Shown here: positions 8,793 to 17,060 of the stretch, one piece after another | Numbering within the stretch: the stretch's first letter is position 1 | How the letters are laid out: each line of letters begins with the position of its first letter | NCBI RefSeq assembly: GCF_001922345.1 | Contig: NZ_CP018812.1 | Span: 868,001-932,000, forward strand | Reading direction: 5' to 3' | Source: Paraburkholderia sp. SOS3 | Lineage (GTDB): Bacteria > Pseudomonadota > Gammaproteobacteria > Burkholderiales > Burkholderiaceae | Length of the DNA: 64,000 nt | The notes under the pieces: generated by a model | The model's database searches: none | Told to the model about the DNA's origin: nothing | Seen by the model: the letters and a program-made list of their open reading frames with translations, nothing else | Program-made: the position numbers and the translations under genes

Positions 8793-10262
8793 TCAGTTGA
8801 CGCAGGCGCCGCTCGTCGGTGGCGTGGCGGGCGGTTGATAGCCGTCCGTCAGCGTGTTCAGGAAGCAGATCACGTCGGCGATATTCTGCGGCGTCATCTG
8901 CGGCGCAGAATGGACCGCGCGCGGTAGCGCACCGTCCGCCGCGGTCGTGCCGCCCGCATCGGTTTGCCCCTGGCCGAGCGGCAACTCTTCGTCGATATTG
9001 CCCTGGAACTGCGCGGGCAAATCGTTGAAACGCGCGACCGTGGCGCCCGACGCGGCCTGCGCGAACAGCGCGAACGACGGGTTTTGAACCATCTGACTGG
9101 TGTCGCCACCCGTGCTCGGATACCAGTATTCCGGGTTCGTGTCGCGCGTGTTGTAGAAGTTCAGTACCTGCGCGAGCGAGTGGAATACGCCGTTGTGAAA
9201 GAACGCCGTGCGCGTCGAGACGTTGCGCAGCGTCGGCACCTTGAAACGGCCGCAATACGGATCAGGAACGTTCACGCCGGTGAACGGATCCGGACCGCTG
9301 CCGCTGTTCGCGGTGCCGGGCGGGTGAATCGTCGCGAGCGGACCGCACAGGCCCATGTCGTAATACGCGGTATCCGCATTGCTCGGGATCGGGTCTGGAT
9401 TGCCGGGAATCTGCGCATCGTTGCGCGGCGCGCCGATCGCCTGATACGTAAAGTCCGTCATCAGCCCCACCGAGCCGTTGAAGTTCGCTCCGCCGTAATG
9501 GCAAGCCACGCATCCCGCGCCGTTGTCCGTGTTGTTGAAGAGCGCGAGTCCGCGCAGCTCCGCTGCCGTCAGCGTGCCGCCGATCTTGTTGCCCAGATAC
9601 AGGTCGAACTTGCTCGTGTACGGCTCGAAGCTCGGATCTTCTTCCTGAAATGCCTTTAGCGCCAGCCCGATGTCGGCGAACGCGGTATCCGTATTCGAGA
9701 ACACGCCCGCGCCGTACGCTTGCTGGAACAGCGCCGCATAGGACGCGCCTTGTACGGCCTGCACTACGTTCGCCGCGGACGCGTTGTTCATTTCAAGCGG
9801 ATTGAGAAGCGGCAGCGACACCTGAGTTCCGAGCGTCGTTGCACGGCCGTCCCACATGAAGCCACCGCCTGGCGCATTCTGCGTGAGGCCGTCGGGGTTC
9901 GCCGCGATGTCGTCGTATGGCGGCGTCATCGATTTGTAGCGCAGCGAGGGCACCGCGCGTTGGCCGGCCACCGAAGGATCCGAGCCGAGTTGCACGGACA
10001 GGCTGTTGGGCGGTCCGTACGCGAATTGAGGGCTATGGCAGGTCGCGCAGGACATGTTTTTGCCGCGCGACAGATTCTGGTCGAAGAATAGTTGCTTGCC
10101 GACCTGGGCAGCCGCGCTGAGCTTGACCTGCTGCGTCGTGCCCCCGCCGGACCCGGACGCCCCGCCCGACGAGGTCTGGGACGAATCTCCGCTGCCGCCG
10201 CCACACGCCGCCAGCATCAGTAAGAGCGCACCCGTGAGCGTGCCGACATAAAGCTTGCGCAT
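8793..10262 (-). CDS. Dihaem cytochrome c peroxidase/MauG-family lipoprotein
   Basis: A 489-residue protein with a signal ending in the lipobox LAACGGG, so it is predicted to be a lipid-anchored periplasmic protein. Two c-type haem motifs are present: CATCH near residue 80 and CVACH near residue 253. The segments FDQNLSRGKNMSC, GPLATIHPPG and FKVPTLRNVSTRTAFFHNGVF are typical of the CCP/MauG superfamily, which reduces peroxide or carries out haem-driven oxidations. The start at 10262 (MRKLYV) gives a clean signal peptide; an in-frame extension to 10349 adds 29 residues that spoil it. It lies 198 bp downstream of the phosphoesterase lipoprotein gene, separated by a strong hairpin. Confidence 0.9.
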   Translation of the reverse strand: MRKLYVGTLTGALLLMLAACGGGSGDSSQTSSGGASGSGGGTTQQVKLSAAAQVGKQLFFDQNLSRGKNMSCATCHSPQFAYGPPNSLSVQLGSDPSVAGQRAVPSLRYKSMTPPYDDIAANPDGLTQNAPGGGFMWDGRATTLGTQVSLPLLNPLEMNNASAANVVQAVQGASYAALFQQAYGAGVFSNTDTAFADIGLALKAFQEEDPSFEPYTSKFDLYLGNKIGGTLTAAELRGLALFNNTDNGAGCVACHYGGANFNGSVGLMTDFTYQAIGAPRNDAQIPGNPDPIPSNADTAYYDMGLCGPLATIHPPGTANSGSGPDPFTGVNVPDPYCGRFKVPTLRNVSTRTAFFHNGVFHSLAQVLNFYNTRDTNPEYWYPSTGGDTSQMVQNPSFALFAQAASGATVARFNDLPAQFQGNIDEELPLGQGQTDAGGTTAADGALPRAVHSAPQMTPQNIADVICFLNTLTDGYQPPATPPTSGACVN

Positions 10263-10351
10263 ATCGATTCCTTGCTGGTCCGCCTTTTGTCGATTCCGTT
10301 TGAGAACGGCATTCGAAAGCAGGCGCAGATGCGATGTCACACAATGCAACG

Positions 10352-10378
10352 GGCAGGCCGCGCATCACGCGGCCTGCC
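10352..10378. repeat. 11-bp perfect stem-loop between phosphoesterase and peroxidase genes
   Basis: GGCAGGCCGCG, loop CATCA, CGCGGCCTGCC. No U-run follows on the minus strand, so it may protect or process the mRNA between the two cistrons, or act as a weak terminator. Confidence 0.5.
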
Positions 10379-10460
10379 ATGCATCGACTGGTATTGAGGA
10401 AGGGACAGTCTCTGCGGCGGGGCACGGTGATGCGCGTCCTCGCCGCTGCGTCTGCATTGC

Positions 10461-12782
10461 TTACTTTTGCGTCCAGGCGTTGGTCTGGCTCGCGTCCGGC
10501 CCGACCTGAGCGGTAGCGAGCGACGTGCCGCTCACGTCGCCCGGGTTGAGGCGCTGCGTGTACGCCGCCGGAATGACGTAGGCGTGGTTCATCGGGCGCA
10601 CCGAATCGAAGTGCGTATCCGCGCTGCTGGCGAATTCCGGCAGGTTCAGGATGTTCTGAGCGATGAACGATTCCGTGTACTTCGCGCGGGCCAGGTACGT
10701 GGCCGGTTGCTGCGGGTCGGCAATCTGGAACATGTCCTGCAACGTGCGCACGAGCGAGAAGTGGCTGTACGAATCGCTGTCCGTGACGCCCTGCGTCGCG
10801 GTCTGCTGGTTCGTCAGCATGCCGAAGATCGAGTTGCCATGGCCGAAGTTGCCGTTGCCGTACTTGAGGAGCGGCGCCGCCACCGGGGAGAAGGTGCCGT
10901 CCGCGTTCTGTTGCAGCGGCTGGTCGCCGCTCGTCTTCGACGTGTTCCAGCCGCAGCACGAGGTGCTGGAGCCGCCGCCTTCGTCGAACATGACGACGAT
11001 CGCGACCTTGCGCTGACGGTTCGTCCACAGCGGCGATGCCTGGATCTTGTCGACGATCAGCTTGACGTACGCGTCGCCGCGCTGGATCAGATTGGTGTTC
11101 TTGCACGAGGTATCGTTACCCACGCCGTGCATGTCGTCGCACTGGTCCGGCATGATGAAGTTGATATTGCCCACATCGCCGGTCGCAAGGTCGGTGCTCA
11201 ACTGGTCGTAGTTGTAGCCAGTCGGGATCGTGTAGGCCGTCGACTTCGCCCAGTCCGCAGCGGTGTATTGCGTGCCGAACACCGTGCGGTTATCGGCGTA
11301 GAACTCGGGCAGATCGCGTGTTGTCTGATAGGCCATGCCCGGATGGTGCTTCGTCTTGTAGAGGCCGTTCGGAACCGCGAACGCCGTGCCCACCGAGCCC
11401 GGACCCGTGTAGGTGTCGGACACCGCCGCATCGGCAATGCTGTCCGAGCGCGGATCCTGACCCGGGTTCATCGATTCGCTATACGTGCGCCAGTTCATGC
11501 CGGCCTGCGAAATCAGCGTGAACAGGCTTGGCGCCGAGACGTTGTGGTTCGCAGCCGTACCGACGTTGCAGGTGGCGGTGCCGACGTTCGATAGGTGCGC
11601 GGTGTCGAGCGGCGGGGTGATGCCCGTCGTCGCAACGAGCGGCGCGCCGTCCGATGCCGTGCCGCCCGGGAACAGCGCGTCCGTCGGTGCATTGTTCACG
11701 CCGCTGCCCGGCGCGCCGGCGCCGCAACCCCACCAGTTGTCGTCGGTGATACCCCAATCGTCCGCGCCGCCGAGTGCCGTGTAGTTCGGCTCGCTCGGGT
11801 TGCCGGTCGCGTAGTAGGTGGTGAAGTTGTTGTTGGCAGCGAGCAGCGCGTTGATGTTCGGCGCGAACTGCGAACCGAGAATCGTGTTCGTGCTCTTGTT
11901 CTCCAGCATCACGATAAAGATGTTGTCGTAGCGCGGAATGCCTTCGATGTTGAACGCGGCCTGCTGCGACTGTGCGAACGTGATCTGCGTTTGCCGTTTC
12001 GCGGGTACGACGGCGGTGGCGGTGCTTACGTTCGTGAGGCCGACCAGCGACGGATCGCCGCCCGGCACGGCGAGGTTATCGGGGTACAGGTCGTGGCGAT
12101 CGAATTTGGTCGTCGCGTACGTGTAGCGGTTCGCCAGCTGATTGTCTTCGAACAGAATGGATTGCTGCGCGGCGCCTGACAACGCGTTTACATCGCCGAG
12201 CACGTTCGATGCGTTCACTGCCACCGACGATGCACCCAATGCCGGTGCGCTCATGCGCGAGGCCAGGTTGCTTTTCTCGGTCGCATAGCTGGTGCCGTTC
12301 GCCTCGACGAGACGCTGCACTTCGCTCGACATCGGGCTGATCACGACGCTCGTTGCGCCCTGATCGGCGATCTGCGCAGACGATGCGCGCAGAATCATAT
12401 GGCTGGCGACGGCCTGGCCGTTCGCGGTGTTTTTGGCCTTGGTGCCGACGTCGGCGATCAACTGGCCGGTACCGGTGGTCTTCAGCGTGAAGCGGCCATT
12501 CGCGTCTGTCGTCGTGGATGCGGAATCGCATGCGCCGTCGCCGTTCGCGTCGAGGCACACGGTAGCGCCGCTGTAATAGCCTGCCTTGATGGTCGGGTTG
12601 CCGGTCGTATTGCCGGGAACATAGCCCGCGGCTACGACGACGCCCGATAGTGTCTGCTCTTGCTGCGCGCTGCCTGCGGACGTCGACGGGCTATCGTCGC
12701 CGCCACCGCACGCGGTCAGCATGCATGCCGACGCGATCGAAGTTAGAAGAAAAATATTACGAGGTTTAGTTATGACCGACAT
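10461..12782 (-). CDS. Phosphoesterase-family (PF04185-type) lipoprotein, acid phosphatase/phospholipase C-like
   Basis: A 773-residue exported protein. The lipobox is ACMLTACGGG with the lipidated Cys near residue 25. The N-terminal part contains a Ca-binding-like loop LDANGDGACD (near residue 78) in a beta-sandwich-like segment. The catalytic phosphoesterase domain follows from about residue 270 with the metal/phosphate motif IFIVMLENKS, a second ligand region PSEPNYTALGG, MPDQCDDMHG and VVMFDEGGGSS near the C-terminus. It probably releases phosphate or phosphorylated head groups outside the inner membrane. A peroxidase lipoprotein gene follows in the same direction. Substrate is not predictable. 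Confidence 0.88.
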   Translation of the reverse strand: MSVITKPRNIFLLTSIASACMLTACGGGDDSPSTSAGSAQQEQTLSGVVVAAGYVPGNTTGNPTIKAGYYSGATVCLDANGDGACDSASTTTDANGRFTLKTTGTGQLIADVGTKAKNTANGQAVASHMILRASSAQIADQGATSVVISPMSSEVQRLVEANGTSYATEKSNLASRMSAPALGASSVAVNASNVLGDVNALSGAAQQSILFEDNQLANRYTYATTKFDRHDLYPDNLAVPGGDPSLVGLTNVSTATAVVPAKRQTQITFAQSQQAAFNIEGIPRYDNIFIVMLENKSTNTILGSQFAPNINALLAANNNFTTYYATGNPSEPNYTALGGADDWGITDDNWWGCGAGAPGSGVNNAPTDALFPGGTASDGAPLVATTGITPPLDTAHLSNVGTATCNVGTAANHNVSAPSLFTLISQAGMNWRTYSESMNPGQDPRSDSIADAAVSDTYTGPGSVGTAFAVPNGLYKTKHHPGMAYQTTRDLPEFYADNRTVFGTQYTAADWAKSTAYTIPTGYNYDQLSTDLATGDVGNINFIMPDQCDDMHGVGNDTSCKNTNLIQRGDAYVKLIVDKIQASPLWTNRQRKVAIVVMFDEGGGSSTSCCGWNTSKTSGDQPLQQNADGTFSPVAAPLLKYGNGNFGHGNSIFGMLTNQQTATQGVTDSDSYSHFSLVRTLQDMFQIADPQQPATYLARAKYTESFIAQNILNLPEFASSADTHFDSVRPMNHAYVIPAAYTQRLNPGDVSGTSLATAQVGPDASQTNAWTQK

Positions 12783-13446
12783 GTGGGAGCCCCTGGGGAT
12801 AGTTGCGTTGCTACTTCTTGTGCTCTTTTGAACGCTGGATCTGCTAGCGGCGGGGTCGGATTATCGGGGCGCAAAATTAACATTTTGTGAAAAATGACAT
12901 TCAAAATCGCTTTCAATACTTTCCGATAACCTTTAATTCAATTCCTTTCAATTGTATTTATATGAAAAGGAACGCTGATAAATATCGCGTTCGTTCCAGG
13001 GCTGCGGACGCGACTCTCGATGGGAGGCAATGGGTGTTGACGGGGCAACAGATTCCAGGCCGGGCTTGGGGACGGACGAATGAGGTTTGATCCAAGGGAA
13101 CCGCTTCAGAAGAGCTGACGAACGTCCTCTGGGTTATTGTCATTATAATGTAATATGTTAGTAGTTAGATCGTATGTTTTTGGAAATGGGTATTGAAAAC
13201 ATGTTTTGAATCAATCGATGCGCGCACCGCGATGCCGGCGGTTCAACGAGCGGCCGCCGTAAGTTTGAACTGATATCGAAACAGCGACGATGTGCGCGCA
13301 CAGCGCTCTTAAAAACTGGATTGGTTCATCGTATTCGGCTGGTTTGGGGGGCCGAGTTTCTTCACCGGCACCTTCGGCGCCGGTATTTTTTGATGCCGGA
13401 CCAGATCACCCGCCGCGCAGCGAGGTGAGCGGCGGGGCTGGGTTCT
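12783..13446. other. Intergenic region with AT-rich patches, no gene seen
   Basis: About 660 bp upstream of the phosphoesterase gene. Two AT-rich patches (about 12880-12970 and 13130-13210) stand out from the GC-rich surroundings and probably carry its promoter. A motif resembling a Pho box (TTGTCAT-TATA-ATGTAAT) lies at 13137-13154. A plus-strand terminator is at 13364-13391. Short frames here have no recognisable product. Confidence 0.5.
13364..13391 (+). terminator. Rho-independent-type terminator on the plus strand
   Basis: ACCGGCACC-TTC-GGCGCCGGT forms a 9-position stem with one A-C mismatch and a UUC loop, followed by AUUUUUU. The orientation fits termination of a plus-strand transcript, yet no plus-strand gene lies upstream. 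Confidence 0.65.
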
Positions 13447-13986
13447 TTACGCCGTTACGCGGCGAGCTTGCGAAGCAGAAGGTGCTCCCTTAATCGACGC
13501 AGTACGAGCATCGATGACTCGGGACACATCCTGCTTGAGCAGGTAGATCGAAACGACGAGCAAAACAAGGTCTTTCAAAAGGAAGGCCGACACGATTGTC
13601 ATCGCGGGAAACCCTCCTGCTGCAGGATCCCATGCGCCTGGAGCGAACGGGAAAATCGAGAACGTGGCGATGAAGCTGAACGTCGAACCCAAGGCACCCA
13701 GCACGCCCAGTTTCTTGTTCCAGTACCCAAGGAACAGTAACGAGCCAAAAGTCCATTCTGCAGTTCCGAGCAGGACGCTCGTGCCGCCGACGCCCAGCAC
13801 CGGAATCATCCAGAAGATAAGCGGGCCGTGCGTGATCAGTGGAATCAGTCCCGTGATTTCGGCGTTGAACCATTTGTCGTAGCCGAACCACGCGAAGATG
13901 ACCACCATCGCGGCGCGCAGCAGGTGATAGTCGAGATCGTGCTTCAAAAGACCCGAACGGCCCAGTATGTTGACAAGGTAATTCAT
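13447..13986 (-). CDS. DUF417 inner-membrane protein (RclC/YkgB-like)
   Basis: A 179-residue membrane protein with about four hydrophobic segments. The sequence LLRAAMVVIFAWFGYDKWF, IPLITHGPLIFW, STFSFIATFSIF and DPAAGGFPAM are the hallmark blocks of DUF417. The E. coli relative RclC belongs to the reactive-chlorine resistance operon controlled by RclR; whether this copy has that role is unknown. The start at 13986 (MNYLVN) is favoured because GGAG stands seven bases upstream; that GGAG itself overlaps an alternative ATG at 13998. A near-perfect palindrome lies 73 bp upstream. Confidence 0.88.
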   Translation of the reverse strand: MNYLVNILGRSGLLKHDLDYHLLRAAMVVIFAWFGYDKWFNAEITGLIPLITHGPLIFWMIPVLGVGGTSVLLGTAEWTFGSLLFLGYWNKKLGVLGALGSTFSFIATFSIFPFAPGAWDPAAGGFPAMTIVSAFLLKDLVLLVVSIYLLKQDVSRVIDARTASIKGAPSASQARRVTA

Positions 13987-14440
13987 GATTTTCTCCATGT
14001 TGGAACAGTGAGCCCTCCGGCGCCGGTATCGGCCCGAAGTGCAGAGCCCTGAACGCGCACCGTTAAAAGCGCTTTTCAACGGTTCGCTTTCGTCAGTGGA
14101 AGCAGTATGTCCGTCAGCAGCGGTGCTTTTAATACTCAATCGGATCGGAAAATTGCCTGAAAGCATCAGGCGGCCGGCGCAGCAGCCGAGCAGACCGACG
14201 GGTTGCGCTGCCGCCTTGACTGCCTGGCCGGACCGCAGCCAACGAGGCCGAGCATCAGTTCCGGCGTCCCGCGCAAAATATCTGGACGCCCGGTCATTTC
14301 CCGATACGAATGGCATGCCGATACTAGGACTCACGCAATTTGGCAATAAAGAACGGTGAGGCGCTCGTCGAGCATCGAAGATGCGACGCTGCGCAACCCG
14401 GCATGCGCGAATTGCTGCTCTCGTCTTTCAGGAGTTCCTT
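13987..14440. other. Divergent promoter region, no gene seen
   Basis: About 450 bp between the DUF417 gene (minus) and the methyltransferase gene (plus). It holds the palindrome at 14059-14083 and presumably both promoters. No open frame here has a recognisable product. Confidence 0.5.
14059..14083. promoter_or_regulatory. 25-bp near-perfect palindrome, candidate operator
   Basis: ACCGTTAAAAGC joined directly to GCTTTTCAACGGT; only one extra C breaks perfect dyad symmetry. It lies 73 bp upstream of the DUF417 start, a usual operator distance. Confidence 0.4.
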
Positions 14441-15274
14441 ATGTCCGCTGCTGATTCCGCTTTCGCACCCGTTGCAGACTTCGCCGCCGTCAAGGTTCGC
14501 CAACAGGCAGCCTGGTCGACAGGCAATTACGCCGTCGTCGGCACCACGCTGCAGATCGTTGGAGAAAACCTTTGTGAGGCGCTCGATGTGCGCGCCGGCA
14601 GTCGCGTGCTCGACGTTGCCGCCGGCAATGGCAATGCGACGCTCGCTGCCGCGCGCCGCTGGTGTGACGTCACGTCGACCGACTACGTCGCCTCGCTACT
14701 GGATTCGGGCCGCGCGCGTGCGCGAGCCGAGGGGCTCTCCGTACAGTTCGAGGTAGCGGACGCTGAAGCGCTGCCATATGGCGATGCTTCATTCGACGTC
14801 GTGATGTCGACCTTCGGTGTGATGTTTACGCCCGACCAGCAAAAGGCGGCAGCCGAGCTCGCGCGTGTTTGCAGGCCGGGCGGCCGGATCGGCCTCGCGA
14901 ACTGGACGCCCGAGAGTTTCATCGGGCAGGTATTCAAGACGATCGGCAAGTACATTCCGCCGCCGGCAGGCGTGAAGTCGCCGGCACTCTGGGGCACGAA
15001 GGCGCGCCTCGAAGAGCTGTTCGACGGCAGCGCCCGTACGATCACGACGATCGATCGCCATTTCACGTTCCGCTATCGGTCGCCGGCGCATTTCATCGAG
15101 GTCTTCCGCACGTTCTACGGCCCGATGAACAAGGCCTTCGCCGCGCTCGAAGGCGAATCCCGGGCGGCATTCGTCGCCGACCTGACGGCACTGATCGAGA
15201 GCCGGAACCGGTCGAACGACGCGACACTCGTGCTGCCGAGCGGGTATCTCGAAGTCGTGGTGGAACGCCTGTGA
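14441..15274 (+). CDS. Class I SAM-dependent methyltransferase
   Basis: A 277-residue soluble methyltransferase of the UbiE/COQ5-like (Methyltransf_11) type. The SAM-binding motif I is VLDVAAGNGNATLAAAR near residue 53. It is followed by an acidic residue at the end of strand 2 (STDYVASLL), motif II-like DVVMSTFGVMF, and LARVCRPGGRIGLANW. The start at 14441 was chosen for AGGAG eight bases upstream; an in-frame extension to 14381 adds 20 residues unlike the family. The neighbours give no clue to the methyl acceptor. Confidence 0.88.
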   Translation: MSAADSAFAPVADFAAVKVRQQAAWSTGNYAVVGTTLQIVGENLCEALDVRAGSRVLDVAAGNGNATLAAARRWCDVTSTDYVASLLDSGRARARAEGLSVQFEVADAEALPYGDASFDVVMSTFGVMFTPDQQKAAAELARVCRPGGRIGLANWTPESFIGQVFKTIGKYIPPPAGVKSPALWGTKARLEELFDGSARTITTIDRHFTFRYRSPAHFIEVFRTFYGPMNKAFAALEGESRAAFVADLTALIESRNRSNDATLVLPSGYLEVVVERL

Positions 15275-15316
15275 ATGGCTCGCTGTGCGATAACGCAGCG
15301 GCGCGTTGCGCGGACA

Positions 15317-15631
15317 CTAACGGTAGTTCACGAAGTTGATGATGTCGTTGAGAAACCACGGCAGAATCAATTGCGTATCCGGGAAACTGGTGCCGACGCT
15401 GAGCCGCGGCGGTTTCGACGCGGCGTGAGCAGGTATCGCCGCGTTGGGTGCGTGCAGCATGGCCGGGTGCGCGTCGTCTGTTTCCGGCGACGCGATCTGG
15501 TTTGTCGCGGGCGGGGGCCGCGTCGACGCGCAGCCGTTGATGAGCGCGATCATTACGACGGCGACGCCCGCAGCCGTTGAAGTCCGCACGCCCGCCCCGA
15601 CGCGTTGGCGCCGATTCGTGGTGATTTTCAA
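15317..15631 (-). CDS. Small predicted lipoprotein
   Basis: A 104-residue protein with a basic start, a hydrophobic stretch and the lipobox LINGC (Cys near residue 34), followed by a Pro/Ala-rich low-complexity linker and a short C-terminal segment ILPWFLNDIINFVNYR. No known domain. It ends 4 bp before the VOC-protein gene ends its own frame upstream, so the two may be co-transcribed. Small size and composition make this a moderate call. Confidence 0.55.
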   Translation of the reverse strand: MKITTNRRQRVGAGVRTSTAAGVAVVMIALINGCASTRPPPATNQIASPETDDAHPAMLHAPNAAIPAHAASKPPRLSVGTSFPDTQLILPWFLNDIINFVNYR

Positions 15632-15635
15632 GCCG

Positions 15636-16019
15636 CTAGGTCCCGATCTTGTAAGGGCGCGTCATGACCTCGAGAAAATGACCATCGGGATCGTCGAAAT
15701 ACATTCCCCGGCCGCCGTTGTGCAGATAGGTTTCGCCGGCGCGCTGTTTGCCCGGGTCGGCCCAGTATGGAAGTCCTCTATCGCGAATACGGGCGAAGGC
15801 GTGGTCGAATTCGTCCTCGCTGACCAGAAACGCATAGTGCTGCATCGAGATTGCGCCGTCGCGTTCGAAGAAGTCGAGCGACACGTCATTGTCGAGCTGA
15901 ACGACGAGCATCTGCCCGAACTCGACGGGATCTGGAAGCGCCAGGATGTCCATCAGGAATCGAGTCGACTTCCGCTTGTCGCTGCACCAGACAATCGTGT
16001 GATTTAGCTGGACGCCCAT
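15636..16019 (-). CDS. VOC-superfamily (glyoxalase/bleomycin-resistance-like) protein
   Basis: A 127-residue single vicinal-oxygen-chelate domain, two beta-alpha-beta-beta-beta modules. It starts VQLNHTIVWCSDKRKSTRFL and ends GRGMYFDDPDGHFLEVMTRPY; the His in LNHT, the internal QHYAF and the terminal HFLE provide typical metal ligands. Members bind a metal and isomerise, cleave or sequester small molecules. GAGG precedes the ATG. The exact reaction cannot be inferred. Confidence 0.88.
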   Translation of the reverse strand: MGVQLNHTIVWCSDKRKSTRFLMDILALPDPVEFGQMLVVQLDNDVSLDFFERDGAISMQHYAFLVSEDEFDHAFARIRDRGLPYWADPGKQRAGETYLHNGGRGMYFDDPDGHFLEVMTRPYKIGT

Positions 16020-16135
16020 GTCGTCACCTCACTGGATGTTGGCGTTGAGTGCTGTGTCGCCATCATTCAACATAGTCGAGGTCTGATGGCATTCAAGTAA
16101 ATCCGACCTCCGTCCAGGTGCCTGATGAACGGCGC

Positions 16136-16966
16136 TCACCCGTCCGTCGAGACCGTCACCGTTTCCCATGCGCGGATTTCGTCTGCAAGTGCCGACAACC
16201 TGTCTCGCACGAGTCCCAGTGCATCGCTGCCGAGCAACAGGTGGGCGGGTGGATGGTCCGCGGCAATCGCCGCGAGCATCGCGAGCGCTGCTTTCCGTGG
16301 ATCCCCCAGCTGCCTGCCGTCTTTCTCCTCGCGTGCCTTGCGGATCGGATCGAAGATCGCGTCGTAGTCGGGAATCGAGCGAGGCGTTCGAATCATCGAG
16401 CGGCCAGCCCAATTGGTGCGGAACGAACCCGGCGCAACGGCTGTTACGGCGATACCGAAAGACCCGACCTCCTTGCCGAGCGTTTCGGAGATCCCGACAA
16501 GCGCGAATTTGCTACCGCAGTAGTAAGCGATCCCAGGCATGGTGATATGACCGCCCATCGATGTCACGTTCAGAATGTGGCCGCGTCGACGCTTGCGCAT
16601 GTAGGGCAAGACCGCTTTCATCATCGCGACCGCGCCGAATACGTTGACATCGAACTGCCGCCGCATTTCCGATAGCGGCGATTCTTCCATGATGCCTTCG
16701 TGACCATAGCCTGCGTTGTTGACCAGTACGTCGACAGGCCCCACGCTCGCCTCGATCTCCGACACGATACCGTCGATGCTGTCGAAATCGGTCACATCGA
16801 GGACACGTGCAAAAGCAGCCGCTGACAGCGACTCGAAATCGTATTTGGCCTGTGCACTCCTTACCGTGCCGACCACCGTATGACCGACAGCTAGCGCTTC
16901 CTTCGCGAGCGCGAGGCCAAAGCCGCTGCTGACGCCTGTAATGAGCAGAATTTTGCCGGATGCCAT
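16136..16966 (-). CDS. SDR-family oxidoreductase
   Basis: A 276-residue classical short-chain dehydrogenase. It shows ITGVSSGFG near residue 10, LDVTDFDSI, NNAGYGHEG near residue 87, NVTSMGG with the catalytic Ser near residue 140 and YYCGSKFAL with Tyr and Lys near residues 151-155. The family is used for many alcohol/ketone conversions. It diverges from an AraC-type regulator gene across 94 bp containing an inverted repeat, a frequent SDR/AraC pairing in Burkholderia-type genomes that suggests inducible expression by that regulator. Confidence 0.9.
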   Translation of the reverse strand: MASGKILLITGVSSGFGLALAKEALAVGHTVVGTVRSAQAKYDFESLSAAAFARVLDVTDFDSIDGIVSEIEASVGPVDVLVNNAGYGHEGIMEESPLSEMRRQFDVNVFGAVAMMKAVLPYMRKRRRGHILNVTSMGGHITMPGIAYYCGSKFALVGISETLGKEVGSFGIAVTAVAPGSFRTNWAGRSMIRTPRSIPDYDAIFDPIRKAREEKDGRQLGDPRKAALAMLAAIAADHPPAHLLLGSDALGLVRDRLSALADEIRAWETVTVSTDG

Positions 16967-16995
16967 TTAAACTTCTCCCGAATGTTGTTTCGAGA

Positions 16996-17013
16996 GTGCA
17001 TACTAGTCTGCAC
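16996..17013. promoter_or_regulatory. Inverted repeat between SDR and AraC genes
   Basis: GTGCA-TACTAGTC-TGCAC: five-base perfect arms with an 8-base spacer, 30 bp upstream of the SDR start and 48 bp upstream of the AraC start at 17061. Candidate binding site for the adjacent regulator. Confidence 0.35.
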
Positions 17014-17060
17014 ACCGAATGCAAATAAGCCAGATTTCGCTGAATTTATTGCCTAAAACT

